Of a stretch of DNA of 64,000 nt, positions 1 through 8,656 are shown piece after piece. Numbering within the stretch: the stretch's first letter is position 1; every line of letters starts with the position of its first letter. The position numbers were made by a program, and so were the translations under genes. The notes below the pieces were generated by a model. That model did no database searches. It saw only the letters and a list, made by a program, of their open reading frames with translations, and was not told where the DNA came from. The stretch is from the NCBI GenBank assembly GCA_963781895.1, contig CAWAIM010000031.1, positions 62,001 to 126,000 on the forward strand. Reading direction: 5' to 3'. The DNA is from Roseiarcus sp963781895. Lineage in GTDB: Bacteria > Pseudomonadota > Alphaproteobacteria > Rhizobiales > Beijerinckiaceae.

Positions 1-260
1 GGATAGAGCGCGTAGGACTGAAACACCATCGCCACGTCGCGGTATTTCGGCAACACGTCGGTCACGTCGCGGTCCCCGATCAGCACGCGGCCGGACGTCA
101 CGGTTTCAAGGCCCGCGATCATGCGAAGCGCGGTCGTCTTGCCCGAGCCGGACGCGCCGAGCAGCACCAGGAATTCGCCGTCCTCGACCTCGAGATCGAG
201 TCCCTTGACCACATCGACCGCGCCAAAGGACTTGTGGATGTTCCGCATCGTCACGCGCAC
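1..260 (-). CDS. Carbohydrate ABC transporter ATP-binding protein, UgpC/MalK type (partial)
   Basis: This is the first ~87 residues of the ATPase that powers the importer encoded just upstream; the rest lies beyond the window edge. The translation shows a Walker A loop (GASGSGKTT, about residues 35-43) and a Q-loop (VFQSYALYP, about 79-87), both typical of MalK/UgpC ATPases of the sugar ABC family. I chose the GTG at 260, giving VRVTMRNIHKSF, because related proteins start with a short strand of this form; an ATG at 248 is the alternative. It begins 11 bases after the stop of the MalG-like permease, so it is the last visible gene of the minus-strand operon 4805-1. Confidence 0.9.
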   Translation of the reverse strand, partial: MRVTMRNIHKSFGAVDVVKGLDLEVEDGEFLVLLGASGSGKTTALRMIAGLETVTSGRVLIGDRDVTDVLPKYRDVAMVFQSYALY

Positions 261-270
261 GCGTCGGCCC

Positions 271-1323
271 CTAACCTTTGACCGCGCCGACCAACAGGCC
301 GCGCGCGATGTGCTTTTGCAATAACGCGGCGATCATTATCACGGGCGCGATCATGATCACGATCAGCACCGACATGTACCACCATTGGGGCCCGCGCGTG
401 GTGTTCTGCGCCGCCACCAGCACCGGCATGGTCTGGGCGTTGGCGTTCGACAGGAACAAGGCGAGGAGGAACTCGTTCCAAGTTAGGATCAGCACCAGCA
501 TGAAGGTCGCGGCGAGCCCGGAGCGGACCAGCGGCAACGCGATGGTGAAGAACACCCGGAACCTCGAAGCGCCGTCGATTTCCGCGCTTTCTTCGAGGTC
601 CAGCGGAATGCCGGCGAAAAAGTCGCGAGTCAGCCATACCACGATCGGCAGATTGACCCCGGTGTAGGTGGAGATCAGCGCCACCCGGGTATCCAATAGC
701 CCCAGATGCTGGAACATTACGTAAATGGGCAGCACGGCGACGATGGGCGGCATAATCCGGTTGGAGATCATCCAGAACTCGATGTCGCTGTTGCCGACGG
801 CGGCCTGAAAACGGCGAACGAACGTGCTGAGAGCCAGCAAAAACAGCGCGATCGCCGCCGCTACGGCGACCGACCAGGGCACGCCAAGCGCGGCGACCGC
901 GACGATTACGCCGACAAGCAGGACGATGAAAGTCAGCACGGCCGCGAGCTTGACCTGGAAGCGGATGCGCACCAGCGCATAGGCGGCAAGCGCGCCGATC
1001 AGCAGCGCAAGCAGGGTGCTGGCCAGCGAAACGATGATCGAATTGAGGTAGGGTCCGAGCGTGTTGTTCTGAAGCAGCATGAAATTCCAGGCGTCGAGCG
1101 TCGGCTTGAAATCGACGAACGGCAAATAGTACGGACCGCTGTCGACCTGGACCTCGATCTTGAACGAGGTGACCAGCACCCAATAGAGAGGGAACAGAAC
1201 GACGAGCGTCCACAGGCCGAGCATGAGGTAGGTCGCGACCTTCGGCGCAATCGCGATCTCCTCGAGGCGTTTGGGCTCGAACAGGCGCTGCGTCCAAGTT
1301 CGGGTTTCGGCGCTTTGCGTCAC
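271..1323 (-). CDS. Carbohydrate ABC transporter permease, MalG type
   Basis: Inner-membrane subunit of a CUT1-type sugar importer, about 350 residues. Hydrophobic spans are visible near residues 30-50 (YLMLGLWTLVVLFPLYWVL) and several times later. The cytoplasmic EAA loop that docks on the ATPase reads SAEIDGASRFRVFFTIALPL near residue 250. Its length exceeds the usual ~280 because of an extra hydrophobic stretch near residues 100-160, which could be a family variant. The GTG start overlaps the stop of the MalF-like gene (GTGA), which implies translational coupling. Sugar specificity cannot be read from the sequence; nearby kinases and isomerases suggest a sugar or sugar alcohol. Confidence 0.93.
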   Translation of the reverse strand: MTQSAETRTWTQRLFEPKRLEEIAIAPKVATYLMLGLWTLVVLFPLYWVLVTSFKIEVQVDSGPYYLPFVDFKPTLDAWNFMLLQNNTLGPYLNSIIVSLASTLLALLIGALAAYALVRIRFQVKLAAVLTFIVLLVGVIVAVAALGVPWSVAVAAAIALFLLALSTFVRRFQAAVGNSDIEFWMISNRIMPPIVAVLPIYVMFQHLGLLDTRVALISTYTGVNLPIVVWLTRDFFAGIPLDLEESAEIDGASRFRVFFTIALPLVRSGLAATFMLVLILTWNEFLLALFLSNANAQTMPVLVAAQNTTRGPQWWYMSVLIVIMIAPVIMIAALLQKHIARGLLVGAVKG

Positions 1324-2453
1324 TGGTGTCTCCGCGTCCAACGGACCACGTAGTTGAAGAAGGAGACACAAGTGATCGTCGACACGACCAAGAGGAGGTA
1401 GCCGACGGCCGCAGAGCCGCCGAGGTCCTGGGTCCGCCAAGCGATGAACGAATGCAGGGTCAGCGACTCGGTCGCCAGCCCGGGGCCGCCGGCGGTCAAA
1501 ACGTTGGGGATGTCAATGATTTTGAACGCCTCGATGAGCCGGATCAACACCACGGTCGCGGCGATCGGAGCGATCGCCGGCCAGGTGATGTCGCGAAAAA
1601 TCTGAAAATTGCCGGCGCCGTCCAAGCGCGCCGCCTCGAGCTGATCGCGCGGCTGATTTTCCACCGCCGCGAGCAGCACGATGAACATGAACGGAGTCCA
1701 CTGCCAGGTGTCGCCGATGAGGACCATCAGGCGCGCCGACCACGCATGCGTCGCCCACGACCAGGCGCTGACCCCAAGTATCGCGGCGACCGGCGCGAAT
1801 GGCCCCTTCTCCATGTCGGCGAGCATGCGGAACATGTAAGCGACGCCGACCGGCGTCACCATCAACGGGATGAAGAACACGACTCGGAAGAAGTTGCGGG
1901 CGCGAATCGGCTGTGCGCACAGCAGCGCCAGGCCGAGGCCGATCAGAAACTGCACCAGGACGCCGACCAGCACGTAGAAGCAGGTCGTCAGCAGCGTCCC
2001 CCCATAGGCGCCAGCGGGCGCGGTGGCGAGGGCGGCCATAACCAGGCCGGTCGCAAGACTGGCGGAGATCAATCGCCCGATGAAGCCCAAAACGGTAAAC
2101 CCGGTCGCGACATAGCGGCCGAGCCAATACAGGACGATCACGGCGTAGGCCGCGAACGCGATCCATTCGGGCCACCCCAGCGGCTTCAGCGTGCCGAGGA
2201 AATGATATTGCTGCGCGCCGAACAGCAGGCGGCGGTAATTGTAGAGGCCGATGAATGTCAGGGTAAAACTGCCGCCGGCCAGCGCGAAACGGCACAGCGA
2301 GAGATAGACAGAGATGATCAGAGGAAAAATTGCGAAGGCCAGCAGGATGATCACCGCCGGCAACACCATGATCCGGCCGGAGTGCCGGTCGATCCACTCG
2401 TCGCGGGTCTCGCGTGCGGTCGTCTCGGCGGATGCGGCGTGAGCTCGGGTCAT
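1320..2453 (-). CDS. Carbohydrate ABC transporter permease, MalF type
   Basis: Partner permease of the same importer, about 377 residues. The N-terminus is charged and is followed by a first membrane span (MVLPAVIILLAFAIFPLIIS) near residues 29-48. The EAA loop (EAARLDGAGNFQIFRDITWP) lies near residue 290. I took the ATG at 2453 as start because it leaves a short hydrophilic leader; an in-frame extension to 2522 is Arg/Pro-rich and looks non-coding. The gene sits between the binding-protein gene and the MalG-type permease, in the usual CUT1 order. A long insertion between the first spans parallels the one in its partner. Confidence 0.92.
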   Translation of the reverse strand: MTRAHAASAETTARETRDEWIDRHSGRIMVLPAVIILLAFAIFPLIISVYLSLCRFALAGGSFTLTFIGLYNYRRLLFGAQQYHFLGTLKPLGWPEWIAFAAYAVIVLYWLGRYVATGFTVLGFIGRLISASLATGLVMAALATAPAGAYGGTLLTTCFYVLVGVLVQFLIGLGLALLCAQPIRARNFFRVVFFIPLMVTPVGVAYMFRMLADMEKGPFAPVAAILGVSAWSWATHAWSARLMVLIGDTWQWTPFMFIVLLAAVENQPRDQLEAARLDGAGNFQIFRDITWPAIAPIAATVVLIRLIEAFKIIDIPNVLTAGGPGLATESLTLHSFIAWRTQDLGGSAAVGYLLLVVSTITCVSFFNYVVRWTRRHQ

Positions 2454-2566
2454 TCGTCTGACGATCTTCCGGCTCGCGCGGCGTGGCCGCCGACGCCGGG
2501 GAAACAGTCCGGGGAAGGCCAACCCCGGCGCGAGCCTCGCGCCGGGGCGGTCGGTCTCTGCGCGGC

Positions 2567-4049
2567 CTACCGCTGTATTCCGAGCGAGCCTTTATAGAAT
2601 TTCAGCTGACTCGCCACGCCGATCTGTTCGTTGAGGTCGTTCCAGCCGTCGTAGACCGCCTTGACCGTCGCTTCCTTGTCGATTTCGCCGGCGAGGAAGC
2701 GCGAGATCGCCTCGTCGAGCACGACCTGCTGATACTTCTGGTTCTGCGGAATACGCAGGTCGAGGATCATGTTCGGGCTGTTGAGGCTCGCTTTGATGGC
2801 GCCGAGATAGCTGTCGCCCGCCACCTTGCTCATGCCGGCTTTCTTCCAGGTGTCGTTGTAAGTGAACTGAGACAACCGATAGGGGTTGAAGCCGGTCTTG
2901 CCGATGGTGACGTCCTCGTCAGATTGAGCCGGCTGCCCCATATAGGACAGGAACGCGTAAGCGGCGTCCTTGACCTTGTCCTTCGCCTTGACATTGATGC
3001 CGCCGCTCCAGCCGCCGAATGCCGCGTAGGGCGCGTGGTTGACGCCGTCGATGGCGTAGGGACAGTTCTCCTTGGTGCAGGCCTCGAGCTTGCCCGTCGA
3101 CCAATTCAGCACTTCCTTTGAGCCGGGCGTGATCACTGATCCCGTCTTGTCGATCACCTTCGAGCTCTTCGGGTCGATCGCCAGCACGCCGACGTCGCCC
3201 CAATCGAGGTTGAGCGCGCATTTGCCGGAGACGAACAGCGGACGCGTGTCGCTCACGTCCATGTTGAGTTCGTCCGGCGGGCCGTACTTACCGGACTCCT
3301 TGAGGAAATCGAGCGCCTTGCGGAACGCCTCGTTGTCGATCAGGGGCTTCATGTCCTTGGTGTCGAAGAAAGTCCCTTGGGCGGTTCCCTTCGATTGCAC
3401 CATCGACCCCGTGATGTCGGTGACGAACCAGTAGCTCTGAGCGTTGCGCTTCTTGGCGATGCAGGAGCCGTAGCCCTTCGTGCCATCGCCGTTGAAATCC
3501 TTGCCGTTGAGCGCTTTCGCGTCGGCCAGGTATTCATCCCAGGTCGTCGGCGGCTTCAGCCCGGCCTTCTCGAACACGTCGGTGCGGTAATAGAGCATGT
3601 GGAAGTCGCCATCGAGCGGAACGAGATAGGTCTTGCCTTCGAAGTTGGCCGAGAAGTTGCGGAAGAACGGCGCGATCTGATCCCACTGGAGGGCTTTGTC
3701 CTTGGCGATCCGGGGGCCGAGATCCTCCAGATAGCCGCCGGAGACGTAATCGACCATCCACTGCGGCGCGAACACCGCGGCGTCGACTGAATTGGTGCCG
3801 CTCGCCCAGTCGGTGAGCACCTTCTGGTAAAGGTCGGAGAACGGAACCGCGATGATGTTGATCTTGGCGCCGGTCATCTTCTCGAAATGCGGGCGCGCGC
3901 CGCTGCAGCGGCTCCTGGATCGCGCCGGTCTGCGTCATGATGTTGACGGTCACTCCGTCGAACTCTCCCGCCTGGGCCGGCAGCGTCGCGCCGGCGAGCG
4001 CGGCCGCGCCCGCCACGGCCGAGAGCCATCCCCATGTCTTGGTGTTCAT
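2567..4049 (-). CDS. Carbohydrate ABC transporter substrate-binding protein (frameshifted)
   Basis: Periplasmic sugar-binding protein of the importer. It starts at ATG 4049 after a good ribosome site (GGGAGGA) with MNTKTWGWLSAVAGAAALAG, a signal peptide ending near PAQAGEF. The reading frame changes near 3891-3893: dropping one C from a CCC run joins QEPLQRRAP to HFEKMTGAKINIIAVP, restoring an ordinary extracellular solute-binding protein of family 1 of about 490 residues. The rest is intact, with typical stretches such as DVFEKAGLKPPTTWDEY and YVAFGGWSGG-like sequence near the hinge. The shift may be a sequencing error or a true null mutation. It is the first transporter gene after the cupin-type isomerase. 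Confidence 0.88.
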
Positions 4050-4238
4050 CAGTGTCCTCCCGTTCATGTAGAGCAGGCGAAGCGCCGATTTCCCGCCGGA
4101 AAATCCGTCGCTCACGTAATTGGGCGGACGCCGGTTTTGCGCTTGAGCCTGCCGTCGATCGATTGGTCAATCGACCCGAGCATTAGATTGAACCGCGCGT
4201 GAACCGTCAAGCCGCCGAGTTCCGCGAAATCCGGCGCT

Positions 4239-4805
4239 TCAGTCGGCGTAATTCGGGTTCGCCACCACCGCCGGCCGGCCGTCGCGCTCGATCGCGCGCT
4301 GGCGCATCCCGCGCGCGGCGATCTCGCCGTAGTCGTGGCCGGCGTCGATCGTGCACATCCACACGAAGACCAGCGGCGCGGCGCCGGTGTTGACCGAGCG
4401 ATGCGCCCATTCCGGCGGGATGAACGCGCAAACGCCAGGCCGCATCTCGACGACGCGCGCCTCGCCGGAGCGGGAATGGAGCAACAGCAGCCCCTCCCCC
4501 GACTGGGTGTAGTAGGCTTCGCCGCGATCCGGCCTGGCGTGGTAATGCCCGCGGGTGAGGAAATACTCGTCGCCGATCTTGCCCGGCGCCATGATGGTGG
4601 TTCCAAAGCAGATGTCGCTGCCGTCGGGGCGGTATTCGATCACCTCGTAGGCGTCCACGTCGCCGTGCTCGGCGATGAACGCGTCGACCAGCGACGGGGC
4701 CGCATAGAGGCCGCGCAGCGCCGACAGCTTCTTGACATACCTGCCGGTCGCCGGCGTGACCGCGCCGGTCGTCCCGTCGATCGCAACGCCTTCGGGGAAC
4801 AGCAT
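4239..4805 (-). CDS. pgi: Cupin-type (archaeal-type) glucose-6-phosphate isomerase
   Basis: Interconverts glucose-6-phosphate and fructose-6-phosphate through a metal-dependent cupin fold unrelated to the classical PGI. The protein has 188 residues, the normal size for the family. Metal ligands are visible: His87 and His89 in RGHYHA, Glu96 in RGEAYY, and His135 in EWAHRSV. The start at ATG 4805 (MLFPEGVAID) matches family N-termini; longer in-frame extensions read into the antisense of the next gene. It precedes the binding-protein gene by about 190 bases on the same strand, so it probably leads the transport operon and channels imported sugar phosphate into glycolysis. Confidence 0.88.
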   Translation of the reverse strand: MLFPEGVAIDGTTGAVTPATGRYVKKLSALRGLYAAPSLVDAFIAEHGDVDAYEVIEYRPDGSDICFGTTIMAPGKIGDEYFLTRGHYHARPDRGEAYYTQSGEGLLLLHSRSGEARVVEMRPGVCAFIPPEWAHRSVNTGAAPLVFVWMCTIDAGHDYGEIAARGMRQRAIERDGRPAVVANPNYAD

Positions 4806-4946
4806 CGACGTCTCCCATGGATTGGCTTTGCGGTCGATCTCAACAGTGGTCCAGAAGCTTGTCAATGACACGGCTGGGCGATGGGTCGAAGGCGTGGCAG
4901 ATTGACGGTCCGTCGCATGTCGCCCGAAGCGAGAGCGCCTGAGCCC

Positions 4947-5917
4947 ATGACCCTGTCGCAACGTTATGACGTCGTCGCGCTCGGCGAGTTGGTCATCGAC
5001 TTGGTTCCCGCGCGCACCGCGGAGGGGGCGCCGTGTTTCGTCCCCAAGCCCGGCGGCGCGCCGGGCAACGTCGCGGTGGGCGTGGCACGGCTCGGCGGTC
5101 GCGCGGCGATGCTGAGCAAGGTCGGCGAAGAGGCGTTCGGGCGCCTCCTGATCGACACGCTGAGGGGCTACGGCGTGGCCACGAACGGCGTGCTGACGAC
5201 CAGAGAGGGCGCCACCTCGCTCGCCTTCGTCGCCGTCGCGCCGGACGGCGAGCGGGATTTCATGCTCTATCGCCACGGCTGCGCCGATTTCGACCTATCG
5301 TCCCGCGGACGTGGACGAGGACGCGATCCGGGGAGCCCGCGTGCTGCATGTCGGCAGCCTGATCCTCGGCCAGCCCGACCTCCGCCGCCGCGCAACGGCG
5401 GGCGATCCGGGTCGCCCGGGAGGCCGGCGCGCTGGTTTCGGTCGATGTCAATCTGCGCGCTTCCTTGTGGCCGAATCCGGACCGGATGCGCGCCGCGGCG
5501 CAGGAGGCGGCCGAGAGCGCCGACGTCCTGAAGGTCAGCCTGGACGAGCTCGGGTTCCTGACCGGCGAGGCGGACCCCGCCGCGGGAATCGCCAAGCTGT
5601 GGCGGCCCGGCTTGCGCGCGATCGCCGTGACGCTGGGCCGGGCCGGGGCGATTGTGGCGACGCCGCAATGGCGCGCCGAGGGGCCGGGATTCCCCGTTCC
5701 GGTGGTCGACACGGTCGGCTGCGGCGACGCGTTCATGGCGAGCCTGTTGACCGATCTGGCGGCGTCGGACGCCGCGCTCGGCTCGACGGCCGGGCTGGAG
5801 CGGCTGGCGCGGCGCGCCTGCGCGGCCGGCGCCCTGGCCGCCGGCGTCGCCGGGGCGATGGAAGCGATGCCGACCGCGGAGCGGCGCGACGCGTTCCTGG
5901 CCAGCGTCGGCGGCTAA
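4947..5917 (+). CDS. PfkB-family carbohydrate kinase, fructokinase-like (two frameshifts)
   Basis: Cytosolic ribokinase-family sugar kinase, about 320 residues once repaired. The N-terminal part (YDVVALGELVIDLVP, then PGGAPGNVAVGVARLGG with the family's GG motif) is in one frame to about 5298. The middle (DVDEDAIRGARVLHVGSLIL) is in the next frame to about 5378. The C-terminal part, including the anion hole and catalytic base DTVGCGDAFMASL, is in the third. Removing one base near 5298 and one C from a CCC run near 5378 gives a continuous protein. It is divergent from the isomerase/transport operon and is likely to act on the same sugar. The start could also be ATG 4917. Confidence 0.85.
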
Positions 5918-6439
5918 GAGCGCTTGGCGTCGGCCCCGGCGGCAAAGACACAAATCAAAAATGTGCTATGTGGGCCCGCCAAATTATTCCAAGCCAAACC
6001 AAGCCGGACCAAACAGAACCAAGAAAAACCAAGGAAAACCAAGGAAAAAATGCTTGGATTTCCTTGGATTCCTTCGTCCGAATCGGGACTTTTCAATGGG
6101 TTACGGCGATTCCGAAGCAAAAAATTCCATCGCTCGCCACTCGTAATAACGTATTATAACTGCTATATATGCACGCTCGCCTCGCACCGGCGGCGGCCGA
6201 CGAGAGCGTCGCTTCAAGACGAGGGGGCACAGTACCACGATTTGTGATTTTCAGCAAAGAATTGTTCGGCGCGACGCCGGCTCCGTTTCCGTCTGAATGA
6301 CGGATGCTCCAGAGCGGACGAGAAAAAGAGGACGCCGGCTTTTTTACGAAAATCCCGCGTTGTCTGGGAGTCTGGTGGTCAAACTCCAACATGTGGCGCC
6401 CGCCACAATAACGCGAACTCGATCCAACGCGGCCATTGG
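5918..6439. other. Gene-poor, relatively AT-rich intergenic region with CCAAG-type repeats
   Basis: I see no credible gene here. The sequence is richer in A and T than its neighbours and holds a run of CCAAR units (5988-6045), an imperfect inverted repeat (6029-6067) and a small palindrome TAATAACGTATTA (6144-6156). The short open frames lack ribosome sites and family resemblance. Confidence 0.6.
6029..6067. repeat. Imperfect 15-bp inverted repeat within CCAAG-type repeats
   Basis: The left arm CCAAGGAAAACCAAG (6029-6043) and the right arm CTTGGATTTCCTTGG (6053-6067) are complementary at 14 of 15 positions around a 9-base loop. It follows the stop of the PfkB kinase by about 110 bases, so it could act as a transcription terminator. 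The additional CCAAG units to its left (CCAAGCCAAACCAAG near 5988) suggest a repeat-driven structure or an old recombination site instead. Confidence 0.6.
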
Positions 6440-6823
6440 TCGCGAGGGATTGAACGTCGCGGACCGACGTAGAGCAGCGGTTGGGCATCGGGGCGATTGA
6501 GGTCGCGGGCCGATGGAGGTCGCGGGTGGGCGGACTCCTTCCCTTCCCTGGCGACGCCAGCGGGGTCGGAGACCGCCCAGAGCGGGCGCCGATCGGGTGC
6601 GGCGACGCGCCGCACGCGTGGACAAGCTGGTCCCGAATGAGACGCGCGCCCGCGAGCAGTCGCCCGTCCAGAATTTCAGCGACGATCGCATCGTAAACAA
6701 GTTTGACGAGCTCGCGGCGGGTCGACGCCTTGGACCCTGTTTGTCTGGCGCGCTTTTCCCCGATGATCCAGAAACGCCAAACGCGAATTTGACGCCCGGT
6801 TGCATGGCGCATGATATGCAGAC
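6440..6823 (-). pseudogene. Decayed GntR-family transcriptional regulator
   Basis: Reading the minus strand, the stretch ELVKLVYDAIVAEILDGRLL (about 6720-6661) is a typical GntR N-terminal helix and start of the winged helix, continuing LAGARLIRDQLVHACGAS. After this the family pattern (about SRxPVREAL, then the linker to the effector domain) is scattered among all three frames with no open reading frame, and no C-terminal effector domain follows. The remnant lies directly upstream of, and divergent from, the acyl-CoA synthetase gene, the usual place for a local repressor. I read it as a lost regulator of that operon. Exact limits are uncertain. Confidence 0.5.
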
Positions 6824-7049
6824 CTGTCGCCCCGATACGCGGCGTCGCGCAGCGCTTTGCGAATCGGAACAGCGTCGACAAGAGACATCGGCTTTGGAGA
6901 AACACCATGGTCAATGCTTGGCGCGACCCGTCGAACCGGCTGATGGGCCGCGCGCCGAATGTTCGGAACGTTCGAACGACCAGCGGCGATAGGGCGTCGT
7001 CCCGTTCTGCATTTTTGCGGCGCGGGGACTGGGCGCCGGAAGCGCGGCC

Positions 7050-8609
7050 ATGAAAGACCTTCTCACCCTCGGCCAGATGCTGACCGCGCACGCCCGCCTC
7101 TGTCCGGAACGGACGGGCGCTCGCGACCTCGCACGCAGCATGACCTTTCGCGAGTGGAACGAGCGCGCGCGCCGGCTGGCGAACGGGCTTCTGGGGCTGG
7201 GTCTCACAAAGGGCGATCGCGTCGCGGTCCTCGCCTACAATGCGATCGAGTGGGCGGAGATCTACGTCGCCGTGGCCAAGGCGGGACTCGTGGCGGTGCC
7301 GCTGAACTTCCGACTGGTCGGGCCGGAGATCCGATACATTGTGGAGGATTCGGAGGCCGCGGCCTTCATTGTCCAGGACGAGCTTCTGGGCGCAGTGGAG
7401 GACATCGGACAGGATCTGTCTGTCCCTCCGAAGCGGCGAATCTGGTTCGGCGCGGGACGGCGCCCGGCGGGCTATGTCTCCTACGAAGACCTGATCGCAG
7501 CCGCACGAGACGCCGAGCCTGACGTCTCCATCGCGCCCGACGATCCGTGGATGCTGATGTACACGTCCGGCACGACCGGGAATCCGAAGGGAGCGATTCG
7601 CAACCACCGCGCTGGCGCGATGCTGTCTCTGGTGACCGAAATCGAACTCGGCATGAACCGCAATGACGGCGCCCTGCTCGTCATGCCGATGTGCCATGCC
7701 AATTCGCTCTATTTCTTCGGGGCTTTCGCGTATTGTGGAGCGACGACCACAGTCTACAACCGCAGCAGTTTCGACCCTGAGCATTGCGCGCGCGTGCTGG
7801 GCGAAGGCCTGGCGACCTTCACTTCGCTGGTGCCGACCCACTACGCCATGATGCTGGCTCTCCCCGGGCCGACGCGCGCGCAGCTCAGGCTCGACCGCGT
7901 CGCCAAGCTCATGATCTCCTCGGCGCCTGCGCGGCCGGACGCCAAGCGCGCCATCATGGAGATGTTCCCGAACGCCGGCCTGTTCGAGCTCTACGGTTCG
8001 ACCGAGACCGGCTGGGCGACCATGCTTCATCCCGAAGAGCAGTTCGACAAGCTCGGGTCCGTCGGGCGCGAGTGCGTCGGGTCGGCGCCGATCAGGCTTC
8101 TGGACCCCGACGGCGAGGAGGTCGCGGACGGGGAGGTCGGCGAGCTCTACGCCAGCAACCCTTACCTGTTCGACGGTTACTGGAAGCTGCCGGAAAAAAC
8201 GCGCGAGGCCTTCCGCGACGACTATTGCACGGTCGGCGACCTCGCCCGGCGCGACGCCGACGGGTTCATCCATTTGGTCGACCGGAAGAGCAATATGATC
8301 ATCACTGGCGGCGAGAATGTGTATCCATCCGATGTGGAGTTCGTGATCTGCAGCCATCCGTCGGTGCGCGACGTGGCGGTGATCGGCGTGCCTGACGAAA
8401 AATGGGGCGAACGGGTCCATGCGGTCGTCGTTCTGCGCGAGGGCGCCCCGCGGGACGAACCGAGCCTGCATGAATGGTGCAAAGCGCGCCTGGCCGGGTA
8501 TAAGCGTCCGCGTTCGTTTTCGTTCATGCGGGACGAGGACATGCCGCGCACCGCCACCGGCAAGAACCTGCACCGCAAGCTCAAGGCGATGATCCTCAGT
8601 CGAGGCTGA
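7050..8609 (+). CDS. Acyl-CoA synthetase (AMP-forming), ANL superfamily
   Basis: Activates a carboxylic acid to its acyl-CoA through an acyl-adenylate, with ATP and CoA; cytosolic, 519 residues, full length. Visible motifs are the P-loop MYTSGTTGNPKG (about 170-181), the adenine-binding LYGSTETGW (about 313-321), the hinge region GDLARRDADGFIHLVDRKSN (about 394-413), GGENVYPSDVE and the C-terminal catalytic lysine in RTATGKNLHRKLK. It is followed after 47 bases by a ThDP-dependent enzyme that looks like a 2-hydroxyacyl-CoA lyase, so a 2-hydroxy acid is a plausible substrate; this is inference. The start ATG 7050 follows GGCGCCGGAAGCG, a weak ribosome site. Confidence 0.9.
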   Translation: MKDLLTLGQMLTAHARLCPERTGARDLARSMTFREWNERARRLANGLLGLGLTKGDRVAVLAYNAIEWAEIYVAVAKAGLVAVPLNFRLVGPEIRYIVEDSEAAAFIVQDELLGAVEDIGQDLSVPPKRRIWFGAGRRPAGYVSYEDLIAAARDAEPDVSIAPDDPWMLMYTSGTTGNPKGAIRNHRAGAMLSLVTEIELGMNRNDGALLVMPMCHANSLYFFGAFAYCGATTTVYNRSSFDPEHCARVLGEGLATFTSLVPTHYAMMLALPGPTRAQLRLDRVAKLMISSAPARPDAKRAIMEMFPNAGLFELYGSTETGWATMLHPEEQFDKLGSVGRECVGSAPIRLLDPDGEEVADGEVGELYASNPYLFDGYWKLPEKTREAFRDDYCTVGDLARRDADGFIHLVDRKSNMIITGGENVYPSDVEFVICSHPSVRDVAVIGVPDEKWGERVHAVVVLREGAPRDEPSLHEWCKARLAGYKRPRSFSFMRDEDMPRTATGKNLHRKLKAMILSRG

Positions 8610-8656
8610 CGGCGCGGCGCGCGCCGATATGCTGAGACGTTTCAGGGAGGAACGAG

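Noticed and set aside
6961..6977. GTTCG...CGAAC element upstream of the acyl-CoA synthetase as a firm operator
   Set aside because: Only an 8-base core is perfectly palindromic; the outer arms do not pair in register. Kept only as a remark with the GntR remnant.
6093..8573. A very long minus-strand open frame antisense to the acyl-CoA synthetase
   Set aside because: It is the shadow of a high-GC gene on the other strand. Only the short GntR-like part within 6440-6823 resembles a protein family.
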